From: Pseudarthrobacter sp. L1SW
GTDB lineage: Bacteria > Actinomycetota > Actinomycetes > Actinomycetales > Micrococcaceae
NCBI RefSeq assembly: GCF_020809045.1
Contig: NZ_CP078079.1
Coordinates: forward strand, 3,410,001-3,474,000
Direction of reading: 5' to 3'
Length of the DNA stretch: 64,000 bases
Shown here: positions 1 through 9,721 of the stretch, piece by piece
How the letters are laid out: every line of letters starts with the position of its first letter
Position numbering within the stretch: the first letter of the stretch is position 1
The notes under the pieces: generated by a model
What the model was told of the DNA's origin: nothing
The model's database searches: none
What the model saw: the letters and a program-made list of their open reading frames with translations, nothing else
Position numbers and translations under genes: made by a program

Positions 1-1140
<1,140 letters not shown>

Positions 1141-1226
1141 GAGTCCTCCATTGGCCACGGCGGCGGGTGTGGATCAATTATGCGCCGTTGACCTCGAAAA
1201 ATGCGAGAGCGAAGGGGAACACAAAT

Positions 1227-1264
1227 GCACCCCCGGTTCCGGGATGAGCCGGAACCGGGGGTGC
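1227..1264. terminator. hairpin terminator after the desaturase operon
   Basis: A perfect 16-bp inverted repeat (GCACCCCCGGTTCCGG and its complement) with a 6-nt loop lies 27 bases past the desaturase stop. There is no U-tract, as is common for actinobacterial terminators. Confidence 0.75.
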
Positions 1265-1290
1265 GTTGACGTGCTTGCAAAGGTGGCCGA

Positions 1291-2478
1291 TCAGGCCTTG
1301 GCGGTTTTGCCGGGAAGGGCCAGCCTGAAGATCTTGCCCCACGTGGAGCCAACCTGCTTCAGGAGCGGTCCCGTGGTGTAGTTCAAACCGTAGCGCTGGC
1401 AGATTTCACGGACCTTGGGCGCCACCTCGGCGTACCGGTTGGAGGGCAGGTCCGGGAAGAGGTGGTGCTCAATCTGGTGCGACAGGTTGCCGGTCATGAT
1501 GTGCATGAACTTGGACCCCGAGATGTTGGCGGAGCCGATCATCTGGCGGATGTACCAGTCGCCGCGGGTTTCGCCTTCAGCCATTTCCTCCGTGAAGGTG
1601 TCTGTGCCTTCGGGGAAGTGGCCGCAGAAGATGACTGCGTGGGCCCAGACGTTGCGGACGGCGTTGGCGGTCAGGGTTCCGTAGAGTGCCTGCTTGCCGG
1701 AGCCGGTCAGCATAGCGACTGCGGGGGTTGCGGCATAGTCCTTGGTGAACTGGGTGACAACCTTCTTGCCGAGGGCCTTGAGGTCCTTGAGCAGTGCTTC
1801 CTTGGACTTCTTGCCTTCCTTGAACTCCGTGAGCTCAAGGTCGTAAATAGCGATGCCCCACTCGAAGAGCGGCGCCAGGATGGCGTTGAAAAGCGGGTTG
1901 GCCAGGTTAATGGGCTTCCACGGCTGCTGTTCGTCCATCCGCAGGAGGTTGTATCCGACGTCGTTGTCCTTGCCCACCACGTTGGTCCAGCGGTGGTGCA
2001 GGTCATTGTGCGTGTGCTGCCAGGAGCGCGACGGCGTGACGAAGTCCCATTCCCAGGTGGTGGAGTGGATGTCCGGGTCCCGCATCCAGTCCCACTGGCC
2101 GTGCAGGACGTTGTGGCCGATCTCCATGTTCTCCAGGATCTTGGCCAGGCTCAGCAGCGTGGTCCCGGTGACCCAGGCTGCCTTGTTCTTGCTGACCAGC
2201 AGCGCGGCGCGGCCGGAGATCTCCAGTCCGCGCTGGATCTTGATCACGCGGCGGATGTAGGCGGCATCCGAGGCGCCGCGCTTGGCCAGGATGTCGTCCC
2301 GGATGGCGTCAAGTTCGCGCCCGAGTTCGGCCACCTGTTCATCAGTCAGGTGGGCGGCGGCCGGTGGCCGCACGGTGGGGCTGCCGGATTCGGCCAGCTT
2401 TCCGGGGCGCGTCCGTGACCCTCCGGTAGAAGTGCCTTTGGGTGCGGGCGTGGCCTTGCTGGGTGTAACTACAGACAT
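1291..2478 (-). CDS. membrane fatty-acid desaturase (DesA3-like)
   Basis: A 395-residue di-iron desaturase that would introduce a double bond into fatty acyl chains in the membrane. The three histidine clusters of the family are visible: HNVLH (about residue 120), HTHNDLHH (about 150) and HQIEHH (about 340), with hydrophobic segments around them. I chose the start MSVVTPSK at 2478 because GAGGAG precedes it and it sits 13 bases past the stop of the upstream reductase; the longer frame from 2532 would overlap that gene. The pairing with a flavin/2Fe-2S reductase matches the mycobacterial DesA3 (Rv3229c)/Rv3230c stearoyl-CoA delta-9 desaturase couple, so the same chemistry is inferred. The N-terminal 50 residues are low-complexity Pro/Thr/Ser and probably disordered. 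Confidence 0.87.
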   Translation of the reverse strand: MSVVTPSKATPAPKGTSTGGSRTRPGKLAESGSPTVRPPAAAHLTDEQVAELGRELDAIRDDILAKRGASDAAYIRRVIKIQRGLEISGRAALLVSKNKAAWVTGTTLLSLAKILENMEIGHNVLHGQWDWMRDPDIHSTTWEWDFVTPSRSWQHTHNDLHHRWTNVVGKDNDVGYNLLRMDEQQPWKPINLANPLFNAILAPLFEWGIAIYDLELTEFKEGKKSKEALLKDLKALGKKVVTQFTKDYAATPAVAMLTGSGKQALYGTLTANAVRNVWAHAVIFCGHFPEGTDTFTEEMAEGETRGDWYIRQMIGSANISGSKFMHIMTGNLSHQIEHHLFPDLPSNRYAEVAPKVREICQRYGLNYTTGPLLKQVGSTWGKIFRLALPGKTAKA

Positions 2479-2491
2479 ACCGTTGTGCTCC

Positions 2492-3589
2492 TCAGATTTC
2501 GAGGTTGACGGGTCCGGCGGCTGCCGAGACACACGTTTGGATCAGTTGGCCGGGTTCGCCGTGGACTTCCCCGGTACGGAGGTCGCGCACCTGCCCGGAC
2601 AGGAGCGGAGTGAGGCAGCTGTGGCAGATGCCCATGCGGCAGCCGCTGGGCATCAGCACCCCTGCGTCCTCGCCGACGTCCAGGATGGGGGTGTCGCCGT
2701 CGGCTTCCACTTCCCGGTCCGACGCTTCGAAGGTGACCAGGCCGCCGTCGTGCCCAACGCCGCCGGCGAAGGTGGTGTTAAAGCGTTCAATCATCAAGTT
2801 CCCGGCGCTGCCGGCAACTGCGATCTCGGAGCCGGGTGCGGCGGTGGTCAGCGCCGCCCGCTTCCACAGGGCCTCGGCGTCGTCCAGGAAGCTGTCCGGA
2901 CCGCAGGCATACGCCGCGCGTTCCTTCCAGTCCGGGCAGATCTCGTCCAGCTGGTCCGTGTTGGTGAGGTCCATCCGGCCCTGTTCGCCGGTGTACCAGT
3001 GGGCCAGGCGGAAGTTGGGGAACTGGTCCGCCAGCTCGGCAAGTTCCTCGCGGAACAGGCTGTCACCGGGCGTGCGCGCAGAATGGACCAGCACGACGTC
3101 GGCATCCGGACGCCGCGGAACAAGGGTGCGGATCATGGACATCACCGGAGTGATGCCGCTTCCGGCCGTAACCATCAGCAGGGGGCGGGGGTGCTCGGGG
3201 AGCACGAAGTCGCCCTGCGGAGGGGCAAGGAAGAGGACGTCTCCCGGCTTGGTGGTGCGCACCAGCGTGCCGGAGACCGCGCCGACGTCGGTGACGGTGA
3301 TGGCCGGGTCCTTGCCCGCAGGGGCGCTTAGGGAGTAGGAGCGCCAGTGGCGGACGCCATCAAGTTCGACACCGATGCGCGCCCACTGCCCTGCCAGGTG
3401 GGAGTGCCAGCCGCGGCCGGGCCGGAAAAAGATCGTGGCGGACTGCGCGGTCTCCTGGACCACGCGGGTGACCACGCCGCGAAGCTGACGCGCAGAGTAG
3501 ACGGGGTTGAACAGCGCCAGGATGTCCTCCGGCGCCAAGGGCGTGGTGAGGACAGAGGCCGCCTGGGCCAGCTGACGTAGCCGGATCAT
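2492..3589 (-). CDS. flavin/2Fe-2S oxidoreductase, electron donor to the desaturase
   Basis: A 365-residue protein with an N-terminal ferredoxin-reductase module (RSYSLSAP flavin-binding strand near residue 100, GSGITPVMSM nucleotide-binding loop near 145) and a C-terminal plant-type ferredoxin. In the ferredoxin, CRMGICHSC supplies three cluster ligands and a fourth Cys lies close to the C-terminus (IQTC). This matches Rv3230c-type reductases that pass NAD(P)H electrons to DesA3. It is first in an operon with the desaturase. The start at 3589 has no clear ribosome site, but its ATG overlaps the stop of a 10-codon leader frame (3586-3618), which may couple translation. Confidence 0.87.
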   Translation of the reverse strand: MIRLRQLAQAASVLTTPLAPEDILALFNPVYSARQLRGVVTRVVQETAQSATIFFRPGRGWHSHLAGQWARIGVELDGVRHWRSYSLSAPAGKDPAITVTDVGAVSGTLVRTTKPGDVLFLAPPQGDFVLPEHPRPLLMVTAGSGITPVMSMIRTLVPRRPDADVVLVHSARTPGDSLFREELAELADQFPNFRLAHWYTGEQGRMDLTNTDQLDEICPDWKERAAYACGPDSFLDDAEALWKRAALTTAAPGSEIAVAGSAGNLMIERFNTTFAGGVGHDGGLVTFEASDREVEADGDTPILDVGEDAGVLMPSGCRMGICHSCLTPLLSGQVRDLRTGEVHGEPGQLIQTCVSAAAGPVNLEI

Positions 3590-3618
3590 GGGATAAAGCC
3601 TAAAACGGCGCGGGCCAT
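3586..3618 (-). other. 10-codon leader frame overlapping the reductase start
   Basis: ATG at 3618 opens MARAVLGFIP and its TGA shares bases with the ATG of the reductase (ATGA). A purine stretch (GAAGAGAGAAAT) precedes it. It may serve only to bring ribosomes to a start codon that lacks its own Shine-Dalgarno site. No homology is known for so short a peptide. Confidence 0.35.
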
Positions 3619-3737
3619 ATTTCTCTCTCTTCGTTATATGACCGTTCCGCAGTCACGCTGTAATGAAGGCGCTAAGCCCCCAAAGCCGCACTATAAGAGT
3701 AACGGCTGCGGTGTGCAGAAGGTTCCCCAGTCTTCAG

Positions 3738-3749
3738 TAAGCATGCTTA
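3738..3749. promoter_or_regulatory. 12-bp palindrome upstream of the desaturase operon
   Basis: TAAGCATGCTTA is a perfect palindrome in the AT-rich stretch about 120 bases before the leader frame. Position and symmetry fit a repressor operator (TetR-like, for example), but no regulator gene is adjacent. Confidence 0.3.
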
Positions 3750-3822
3750 TTTTACCGCCTTCCGCCCGGACCCGCTGATGTTTACGGGGGAAGCGTCGAG
3801 ATTACAGCCAGCGGTTACCGGC

Positions 3823-4857
3823 TCAGGGGCGGGCCGCCCTCCAGCCCAGTGCCGGCGCGATGTAGCGGGCGATGTTCCCCAGGAGCTTGGCGTTGAAGTC
3901 CACTCCCAGCTGGTTGGGGACGGTGAGCAGGAGCGTATCCGCGGCCTGCACTGCGGTGTCGGCAGCCAACTGCTCGGCCAGGACGTCCGGGGCGCCTGTA
4001 TAGCTCTTCCCAAACCTGGCAGTCAGCCCGTCAATGATTCCCACCTGGTCCCGGCTGTCGCGCAGGGCGCTGCCGGCGAAGTACATGCTGTCCTCAGCGT
4101 CCACGATGGGGAGCACACTGCGGCTCACCGAGACCCGCGGCTGGTGGGCATGGCCTGCTGCGGCCCAGGCATCCCTGAACAGCTGGATCTGTTCGGCCTG
4201 CAGTTCGTGGAAGGGAACACCGGTATCTTCAGTGAGCAGGGTGGAACTCATCAGGTTCATGCCGAGCTCCGCCGCCCAGACCGCCGTCTTCCTGGTTCCG
4301 GCTCCCCACCAGATGCGCTCCGCGAGCCCGGGCGACTGGGGCTGGACGGGCAGGAGTCCCCTGGTTCCGCCTGCGTACCGCGGGTCCGCTTCCGCCACCC
4401 CGGCTCCCGTGATTGCCTTCCGGAAGAGGGCTGTGTGCCGGCGGGCCATGTCGGCGTCGGTCTCCCCCGGCCCGGGCACGTACCCGAAGGCGGCCGCACC
4501 CTGGCGGGCGGGTTCGGGTGAACCACGGCTGATGCCGAGCTGCAGCCTGCCGCCGCTGATCAGGTCTGTGGCTGCGGCTTCTTCGGCCATATACAGCGGG
4601 TTCTCGTACCTCATGTCAATGACGCCGGTGCCGATCTCGATCCTGCTGGTCCGCGCGGCAATCGCAGAAAGCAGTGGGAACGGCGAGGCCTGCTGCCGGG
4701 CGAAGTGGTGAACCCGGAAAAACGCCCCGTCCAGCCCCAACTCCTCCGCGGCAACCGAAAGGTCAATGGCCTGGAGGAGGGCGTCGCCGGCGGTCCGGGT
4801 GCGGGAGCCCTGCCCGGGACCCCAGTGGCCGAAGGAAAGAAATCCGATGCGCTCCAT
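3823..4857 (-). CDS. LLM-class flavin-dependent oxidoreductase
   Basis: 344 residues with a luciferase-like monooxygenase fold: N-terminal IGFLSFGHWGPG strand, AEELGLDGAFFRVHHF, IEIGTGVIDMRYENPLYMAEEAA and LQLGISRGSPEP, all typical of bacterial LLM TIM barrels that use reduced FMN or F420. The group has varied substrates (alkanes, sulfonates, xenobiotics) and nothing nearby fixes one. It is divergent from the DUF202 pair and ends 73 bases before the palindrome that precedes the desaturase operon. There is no signal peptide, so it is cytosolic. Confidence 0.85.
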   Translation of the reverse strand: MERIGFLSFGHWGPGQGSRTRTAGDALLQAIDLSVAAEELGLDGAFFRVHHFARQQASPFPLLSAIAARTSRIEIGTGVIDMRYENPLYMAEEAAATDLISGGRLQLGISRGSPEPARQGAAAFGYVPGPGETDADMARRHTALFRKAITGAGVAEADPRYAGGTRGLLPVQPQSPGLAERIWWGAGTRKTAVWAAELGMNLMSSTLLTEDTGVPFHELQAEQIQLFRDAWAAAGHAHQPRVSVSRSVLPIVDAEDSMYFAGSALRDSRDQVGIIDGLTARFGKSYTGAPDVLAEQLAADTAVQAADTLLLTVPNQLGVDFNAKLLGNIARYIAPALGWRAARP

Positions 4858-4968
4858 ACCTGCCCCAACCGACCGGGCGCTCCGGGCATTCCCGCCGGCG
4901 GCGAACTGCCTTGAGCCAGCGCCTGGCCGCCGGTCGGCACAGCCCCGCCGCGTGGCTAAACTGGCACC

Positions 4969-5373
4969 GTGACCAACAGTGGGCAGCCCGGCAACGCCTC
5001 CGTCCCGCCGTCGCGCGGGAAAATCGCCGAGCGACTGCTGCCCGGCGGCGAGGAGCCGGACCCGCGGTTCACCCTCGCCAACGAGCGCACCTTCCTGGCG
5101 TGGATCCGTACCTCGCTTGCGCTGCTGGCCGGAGGAATCGCCATCGAGGCGTTCACCGCCGGCCTTTTCCTCGAGCCGGTGCGCAAGGGCCTGGCGGTGG
5201 TGCTGCTGCTGCTGGGGATGCTGCTGAGCGCGGGATCAGCCGTGCGGTGGCTCCGGGTTGAGCGCAGCATGCGGAACAAGGCCCCGCTGCCGCTGCCGCT
5301 CATTGTCCCGCTGCTGGCCGGGGCAGGCGCGCTGGCAGCCGCCGTCGTCCTCATCTTTATCCTCTGGCGCTGA
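4969..5373 (+). CDS. DUF202 membrane protein (YidH-like), first of a pair
   Basis: 134 residues. The DUF202 signature FTLANERTFLAWIRTSLALL (near residue 35) is followed by three hydrophobic segments, giving a small integral membrane protein of unknown function. The GTG start at 4969 has no Shine-Dalgarno site but has a TAAACT box ending 6 nt upstream, as expected for a leaderless transcript. The second DUF202 gene follows after 3 bases, so the two are co-transcribed and may form a hetero-oligomer. Confidence 0.8.
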   Translation: MTNSGQPGNASVPPSRGKIAERLLPGGEEPDPRFTLANERTFLAWIRTSLALLAGGIAIEAFTAGLFLEPVRKGLAVVLLLLGMLLSAGSAVRWLRVERSMRNKAPLPLPLIVPLLAGAGALAAAVVLIFILWR

Positions 5374-5376
5374 CCT

Positions 5377-5712
5377 GTGGCGGCGTCCCGCACCGCCGGC
5401 GGCCACGGCGACCCCGGCCTGCAGCCCGAGCGGACCTCGCTCGCCTGGGGCCGGACCATGCTGGCCCTGGTGACGGTGAGTGCCATCTTCCTGCGCTGGC
5501 TCCCGCAGCACGGCCTCCCCATCCTGCTGCTGTTCGCAGTCTCCTCGGCCGCAGCGCTGGCCATTTACCTGACCCAACGCCGCCGGTACAGTGCCAGGTC
5601 CCGGGGGCTTTCCAAGGAAAGGTTCGACGCCGACATCACGGCAGTGCTTTGGACGGCTTTTGCGGGGGTAGTGTTGGGCGGCCTGGGCATCGGCGTGGTC
5701 CTTGCCGGCTGA
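5377..5712 (+). CDS. DUF202 membrane protein, second of a pair
   Basis: 111 residues, GTG start three bases after the previous stop. It carries a shorter version of the same signature (LQPERTSLAWGRTMLALV, residues 15-32) and three hydrophobic segments. Paired DUF202 genes are common in actinobacteria and their function is not known. The tight spacing implies translational coupling. Confidence 0.78.
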   Translation: MAASRTAGGHGDPGLQPERTSLAWGRTMLALVTVSAIFLRWLPQHGLPILLLFAVSSAAALAIYLTQRRRYSARSRGLSKERFDADITAVLWTAFAGVVLGGLGIGVVLAG

Positions 5713-5729
5713 GGCTGGGCCGTAAACCC

Positions 5730-6128
5730 CTAGAACATAGGCAGGACAAAACCGGCTAGCAAGGCCACTGCGCCGATGGCGGTAAGGCAGCGGCCAAGCA
5801 CGGACGCTGTCCTGCCTGCCTCTTCCGGCGCCGTGGTCTGCCACTGGGTTGGCCGTTTGGGGTGGTAGTAGATGGGAAGCGTATCTCCCACGGCCAGGTC
5901 CCGGATGTCATGCGGCGACATGGGCGCGTGGTGGACCTGGAACTTGCGGTCGAACCACCGGAAGCCCACCCCGGAGCTGTCGGAATACACCACGGCTTCG
6001 GCGACGGCCCACGGATGAACGAAGCGGCGGAGAAACCCGGTATAGAAGAGCAATCCGAGCCCGGCGGGCAGGCACAGCCAGGTGAGCATCTCGAGGATTG
6101 GACCTGCCATATCAAGCACAGTGGGCAT
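5730..6128 (-). CDS. DUF3592-like membrane protein
   Basis: 132 residues starting MPTVLDMAGPILEM at 6128. Two transmembrane helices (about residues 10-28 and 108-128) flank a soluble beta-rich domain containing GDTLPIYYHPKRPTQW, the pattern of DUF3592 proteins in which a YxP motif follows a GD turn. Function unknown. A TACCAT box 7 nt before the ATG, with no ribosome site, suggests leaderless expression. It converges with the DUF202 pair. Confidence 0.7.
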   Translation of the reverse strand: MPTVLDMAGPILEMLTWLCLPAGLGLLFYTGFLRRFVHPWAVAEAVVYSDSSGVGFRWFDRKFQVHHAPMSPHDIRDLAVGDTLPIYYHPKRPTQWQTTAPEEAGRTASVLGRCLTAIGAVALLAGFVLPMF

Positions 6129-6185
6129 GATTCTGATGGTACAGGCGTACGCTGGGGGAAAACCGTACCGGCCTAAGGGGTAGAC

Positions 6186-6422
6186 ATGAACGATGAAGAT
6201 CTTCTGGCACGTATCCAGTCCCTTGTGGAGGAGGAGCACTCCCTCCGCGACGCATCCGGAGACGGCCAGGTACCGGACAAGGCGCGGCTGAAGCAGGTGG
6301 AAGAGCGCCTGGACCAGTGCTGGGACCTGTTGCGCCAGCGCCGCGCAAAGGCCGATTCCGGCGAGAACCCCAACGACGCCGAAGCCCGCCCGGTCAACGA
6401 AGTCGAGGGCTACAAGCAGTAG
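6186..6422 (+). CDS. DUF2630 family protein
   Basis: 78 residues, highly charged and helical (MNDEDLLARIQSLVEEEHSL, then LKQVEERLDQCWDLLRQRRA), ending with NPNDAEARPVNEVEGYKQ. This matches the short actinobacterial DUF2630 family; function unknown. It is 24 bases upstream of the nitrilase-family gene and probably co-transcribed with it. Confidence 0.75.
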   Translation: MNDEDLLARIQSLVEEEHSLRDASGDGQVPDKARLKQVEERLDQCWDLLRQRRAKADSGENPNDAEARPVNEVEGYKQ

Positions 6423-6446
6423 ACGCCGCAGACAGATAGGAGTTCC

Positions 6447-7241
6447 ATGCGCCTGGCAGTCGCCCAGATCATCAGCAGCGCAGACCCTGCAGCCAACCTG
6501 GAACTGATCCGGGACTATGCCAGGCAGGCCAGTGCCGCCGGCGCGGAGCTGGTGGTGTTCCCCGAAGCCGCCATGCGCGCGTTTGGCCATTCCCTCCGGG
6601 ACATCGCCGAACCGCTGGACGGTCCCTGGGCCGGCGAAGTCCGGGCCATCTCACGGGAACTGGGGATAGCGATCGTGGCCGGGATGTTCACTCCCGGGAC
6701 GGACGGCAAGGTCCGCAACACCCTCCTGGTCACCGGCCCCGGGCTGGACACGTCGTACGACAAGGTGCACCTCTTCGACGCCTTCGGTTTCGCCGAATCC
6801 CGGACCGTGGACGCGGGCGAGGCTCCGGTGACGTTTGAACTCAATGGCACGGTGTTCGGCCTTGCCACCTGCTACGACGTCCGCTTCCCCGCCCTTTTCA
6901 CCGCCAATGCCCGCGCGGGGGCGCAGGTCAACATCGTGTGCGCATCGTGGGGCGCCGGCGAGGGCAAGGCGGAGCAGTGGGACCTCCTGGTGCGGGCACG
7001 TGCATTGGACAGCACCACTTTCGTGGTGGCCTGCGGCCAGGGCGATCCCGAAACCATGGGAGCGGGCCCTGCGGGCACCGCACCCACGGGCATCGGCCAC
7101 AGCGCCGTCATAACTCCCTTGGGCAGTGCTGTGGCGGCACTGGGCGGAAAGCCGGAACTCGCCGTCGTGGACATTGACCCATCCCTGGTGGACGAGGTGC
7201 GCAGCAAGCTGCCGGTCCTGGCCAACGCCCGCCAGTTCTAA
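6447..7241 (+). CDS. carbon-nitrogen hydrolase (nitrilase superfamily, amidase type)
   Basis: 264 residues, full length for the family. The catalytic triad is visible: Glu in VFPEAAMRAFG (about residue 40), Lys in YDKVHLFDAFGF (about 108) and Cys in ATCYDVRFP (about 145). These enzymes cleave amide or nitrile C-N bonds in the cytosol. The closest groups are omega-amidase and deaminated-glutathione amidase types, but the substrate is not fixed. AGGAGTTCC precedes the ATG. Its position before the ammonium transporter is suggestive of nitrogen salvage only. Confidence 0.85.
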   Translation: MRLAVAQIISSADPAANLELIRDYARQASAAGAELVVFPEAAMRAFGHSLRDIAEPLDGPWAGEVRAISRELGIAIVAGMFTPGTDGKVRNTLLVTGPGLDTSYDKVHLFDAFGFAESRTVDAGEAPVTFELNGTVFGLATCYDVRFPALFTANARAGAQVNIVCASWGAGEGKAEQWDLLVRARALDSTTFVVACGQGDPETMGAGPAGTAPTGIGHSAVITPLGSAVAALGGKPELAVVDIDPSLVDEVRSKLPVLANARQF

Positions 7242-7411
7242 ACTGCGGATTCCAGCGCGCCGGCGCGGTGAGCTGCCGTTCACCGCGCCGTAATCTCCCC
7301 CATTCCAGCGGTCGACGGCGGCTTCTCACCTTCCCCACCCCGCCCGCCCGTGTGCCGCGGGAAAAACAGGGCGAAGCCCGGCGGCCGCGCCACCCTGCCG
7401 GATGGCGGCTG

Positions 7412-7480
7412 TTTACATGGCCGAAACAAAACCGACATGGGGACTTCACACGGCGGCCATTTCTGTAACGTGGGCGCAAC
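7412..7480 (+). promoter_or_regulatory. two GlnR-like half-site pairs upstream of amt
   Basis: TTTAC-N6-GAAAC at 7413-7428 and GTAAC-N6-GCAAC at 7465-7480 fit the published actinobacterial GlnR consensus gTnAc-N6-GaAAc, each with one deviation at a weak position. The pairs are 52 bp apart, close to five helical turns. They lie 109-177 bases before the transporter start. Nitrogen control of amt by GlnR would be expected; binding is not shown. Confidence 0.45.
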
Positions 7481-7588
7481 TTTTAGGCGCGTTTCCCGAA
7501 ACACAAAACGCGAAAGATGGACTGCGGGGGAAATGCGAGGGCCCGGAAGAGCGCCCCGCTTCGAGGCGCAACGCGAAGGGACCCGCAG

Positions 7589-8941
7589 GTGGAGATTTCT
7601 GCCCAACACGTCTGGCTGATGATTTCAGCCGCGATGGTACTGCTGATGACCCCCGGGCTTGGCCTGTTCTACGGCGGCATGACACGTGCCAAGGCCGCCC
7701 TGAACATGATCATGATGAGCTTCATCTCCGCCGGAATCGTCGGGGTTGTCTGGGTCCTGTGGGGCTACTCCATGACAACGGGCGACGGCGTCCTGGGCCT
7801 CTTCGGCAACCCGTTCGCCAACTTCGGCCTGCAGAACCTGATGGGCTCCCCGGACCTGATCAAGGCCGGATACAGCGCCACCTTCGCCATCATCACCGTT
7901 GCCCTGATCAGCGGCGCCATCGCCGACCGCGCCAAGTTCGGCGCATGGGCCCTGTTCGTACCCATCTGGATCACCGTGGTTTACTGCCCCCTTGCTTACA
8001 TGGTCTGGGGCGGCGGCCTGATGAGCGCCGGGGGCGCAGTGACTGCCGTGTTCGGCCAGGTCATCGACTTCGCCGGCGGCGCCGTAGTGGAGATCAGCTC
8101 CGGAACCGCCGCCTTGGTCTTGGCCCTGATCGTGGGCCAGCGCCACGGGTTCGCGAAAGACCCCAACCACCGCCCGCACAATGTCCCCTTCATCATGCTG
8201 GGCGCCGCCATCCTGTGGTTCGGCTGGTTCGGCTTCAACGGCGGAGCGGCAACTACGGCGGAACAGGCCGGCCTGATCTGGGTGAACACCCTGGTAACCC
8301 CCGCCGCTGCAATGCTCAGCTGGCTTGTGACGGAGAAGATCCGCCACGGCCACCCCACCTCCCTCGGGGCGGCGTCCGGCGTGGTGGCCGGGCTTGTGGC
8401 CATCACGCCGTCCTGCGCCAACATCAGCCCGCTTGCTGCGGTGGGCCTGGGCCTGGTGGCGGGAGCCGCCTGCGCGGTCTTCGTGGACCTGAAGTACCGG
8501 TTCGGCCTGGACGACTCCCTGGACGTGGTGGGTGTCCACCTCGGCGCCGGGCTTATCGGAACCCTTGCGCTGGGCTTTATCGCCCTCCCGGCAGACGGCC
8601 AGGGCGGCGGGCTCTTCTACGGCGGCGGCATCCAGCAGCTCATCGCCCAGACCGCAGCCGTGGTGATCACCCTGCTGCTCTCCGGTCTCGGAACCCTCGT
8701 GATTGGCCGGGCTATCAACAAGGCCATCGGCTTCCGGGTCAGCCACGAGGCGGAAACCGCCGGTGTGGACCTGGCCGAACATGCCGAGAGCGCCTACGCA
8801 TTCGGGGAAATCGGGGCGGGCTTCAACCCGCTGCCCCATGCCGCATCCCCCTTCCATGCCGCAGCGACCGCCCGTGAAATCCCGGCCGGCTCAGTGTCCA
8901 GCAAGGCTGAACGGCACAGCAAGGAAGACTCCTTCGCCTGA
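7589..8941 (+). CDS. amt: ammonium transporter (Amt family)
   Basis: 450 residues from GTG 7589 (VEISAQHVWLMISAAMVLLM), preceded by GAAGGGA. The 24-residue extension to the upstream ATG at 7517 is rejected because it is not family-like. Eleven hydrophobic helices are expected. Amt signatures include PGLGLFYGGM near the N-terminus, and the periplasmic and pore elements around FFGWFGFNGGAA and DDSLDVVGVHLGAGLIGTLA, the latter holding one of the twin-histidine region residues. It would import ammonium at low nitrogen. There is no glnK or glnD directly after it, unlike in many actinobacteria. It abuts the padR stop tail to tail. Confidence 0.9.
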   Translation: MEISAQHVWLMISAAMVLLMTPGLGLFYGGMTRAKAALNMIMMSFISAGIVGVVWVLWGYSMTTGDGVLGLFGNPFANFGLQNLMGSPDLIKAGYSATFAIITVALISGAIADRAKFGAWALFVPIWITVVYCPLAYMVWGGGLMSAGGAVTAVFGQVIDFAGGAVVEISSGTAALVLALIVGQRHGFAKDPNHRPHNVPFIMLGAAILWFGWFGFNGGAATTAEQAGLIWVNTLVTPAAAMLSWLVTEKIRHGHPTSLGAASGVVAGLVAITPSCANISPLAAVGLGLVAGAACAVFVDLKYRFGLDDSLDVVGVHLGAGLIGTLALGFIALPADGQGGGLFYGGGIQQLIAQTAAVVITLLLSGLGTLVIGRAINKAIGFRVSHEAETAGVDLAEHAESAYAFGEIGAGFNPLPHAASPFHAAATAREIPAGSVSSKAERHSKEDSFA

Positions 8942-9544
8942 TCAGTCAGCCAGGATCTTGTACAGCGCCCGGCGGGTCTCATCCATCTTTTCAATGGCGG
9001 CGGCACGCTGTTCCTCGGTGACCCCGCTGCGGAACTGGTGAATGGCGCCCATCAGTTTCCCGATGCTCTGGTGGAAGTCCCGGTCCGGGTTGTCCTGCCC
9101 GGCGTTCCACGCGTTTTCCATCTCCTCCGCATGCTCTGCCACGTAGGCCCGGCCTGCGTCCGTGAGCGCGAATTCCGTCCCGCGGCCCTCGCTGAGGGCT
9201 GAGATCAGGTCCTCGTCAACGAGCTGCTGAAGCGTCGGATAGATGGATCCGGGGCTGGGCCGCCACGCTCCCTCCGTTTTCTCGGCGATCGTCTTGATCA
9301 GTCCGTAACCGTTGGAGGGGGCTTCCGCCAGGAGCGAGAGGATGGCCGCACGGACATCCCCCCTGCTGGCCCTTCGTGGCCCACGGCCCAACCCCGGGCC
9401 GAAGCCCGGTCCGAAACCGGGGCCAAAGCCGGGACCAAAGCCGCCGCCCCGGTGCCCGTGCGGTCCCCTCCGGCCCCGCCCGCGCTCAAACCGTCCCCTG
9501 CTGAATTCAGGTCCCGGAAATTTTCCTTCAGGAATGCCTTTCAT
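8942..9544 (-). CDS. PadR family transcriptional regulator
   Basis: 200 residues. Residues 60-140 form the PadR winged helix (RAAILSLLAEAPSNGYGLIK, then PSPGSIYPTLQQLVDEDLI), followed by a C-terminal helical dimerisation arm. The first 55 residues are Arg/Gly/Pro-rich with four tandem FGPG units (about residues 36-51), probably disordered. A good AAAGGAGAA ribosome site precedes the ATG. AT-rich repeats just upstream (9587-9618) are a candidate autoregulatory operator. PadR repressors commonly control adjacent transporters or stress genes; the target here is unclear. Confidence 0.85.
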   Translation of the reverse strand: MKGIPEGKFPGPEFSRGRFERGRGRRGPHGHRGGGFGPGFGPGFGPGFGPGLGRGPRRASRGDVRAAILSLLAEAPSNGYGLIKTIAEKTEGAWRPSPGSIYPTLQQLVDEDLISALSEGRGTEFALTDAGRAYVAEHAEEMENAWNAGQDNPDRDFHQSIGKLMGAIHQFRSGVTEEQRAAAIEKMDETRRALYKILAD

Positions 9545-9586
9545 GGTGGCATTCTCCTTTCACTTGTAATTTTCGCTGGTCACTTC

Positions 9587-9618
9587 AGCGATATTTAACG
9601 ATATGTCGCTAACTATCG
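9587..9618. promoter_or_regulatory. CGATAT repeats in the padR/PBP divergent promoter
   Basis: CGATAT occurs at 9589 and 9599, exactly 10 bp apart, and is followed by an inverted CTATCG at 9613-9618. This is an AT-rich island in GC-rich DNA between padR and the divergent PBP gene and may be the PadR binding region. Confidence 0.35.
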
Positions 9619-9721
9619 CCTCGTCAAGGGAGAAGCGTGACCAAATCCTGATCTGCAATGTGTGGATCGCCCCCGCCCACCGGCGTATTCTTTTGGCACC
9701 CCTAGGCATGAGGGCTGAAGA

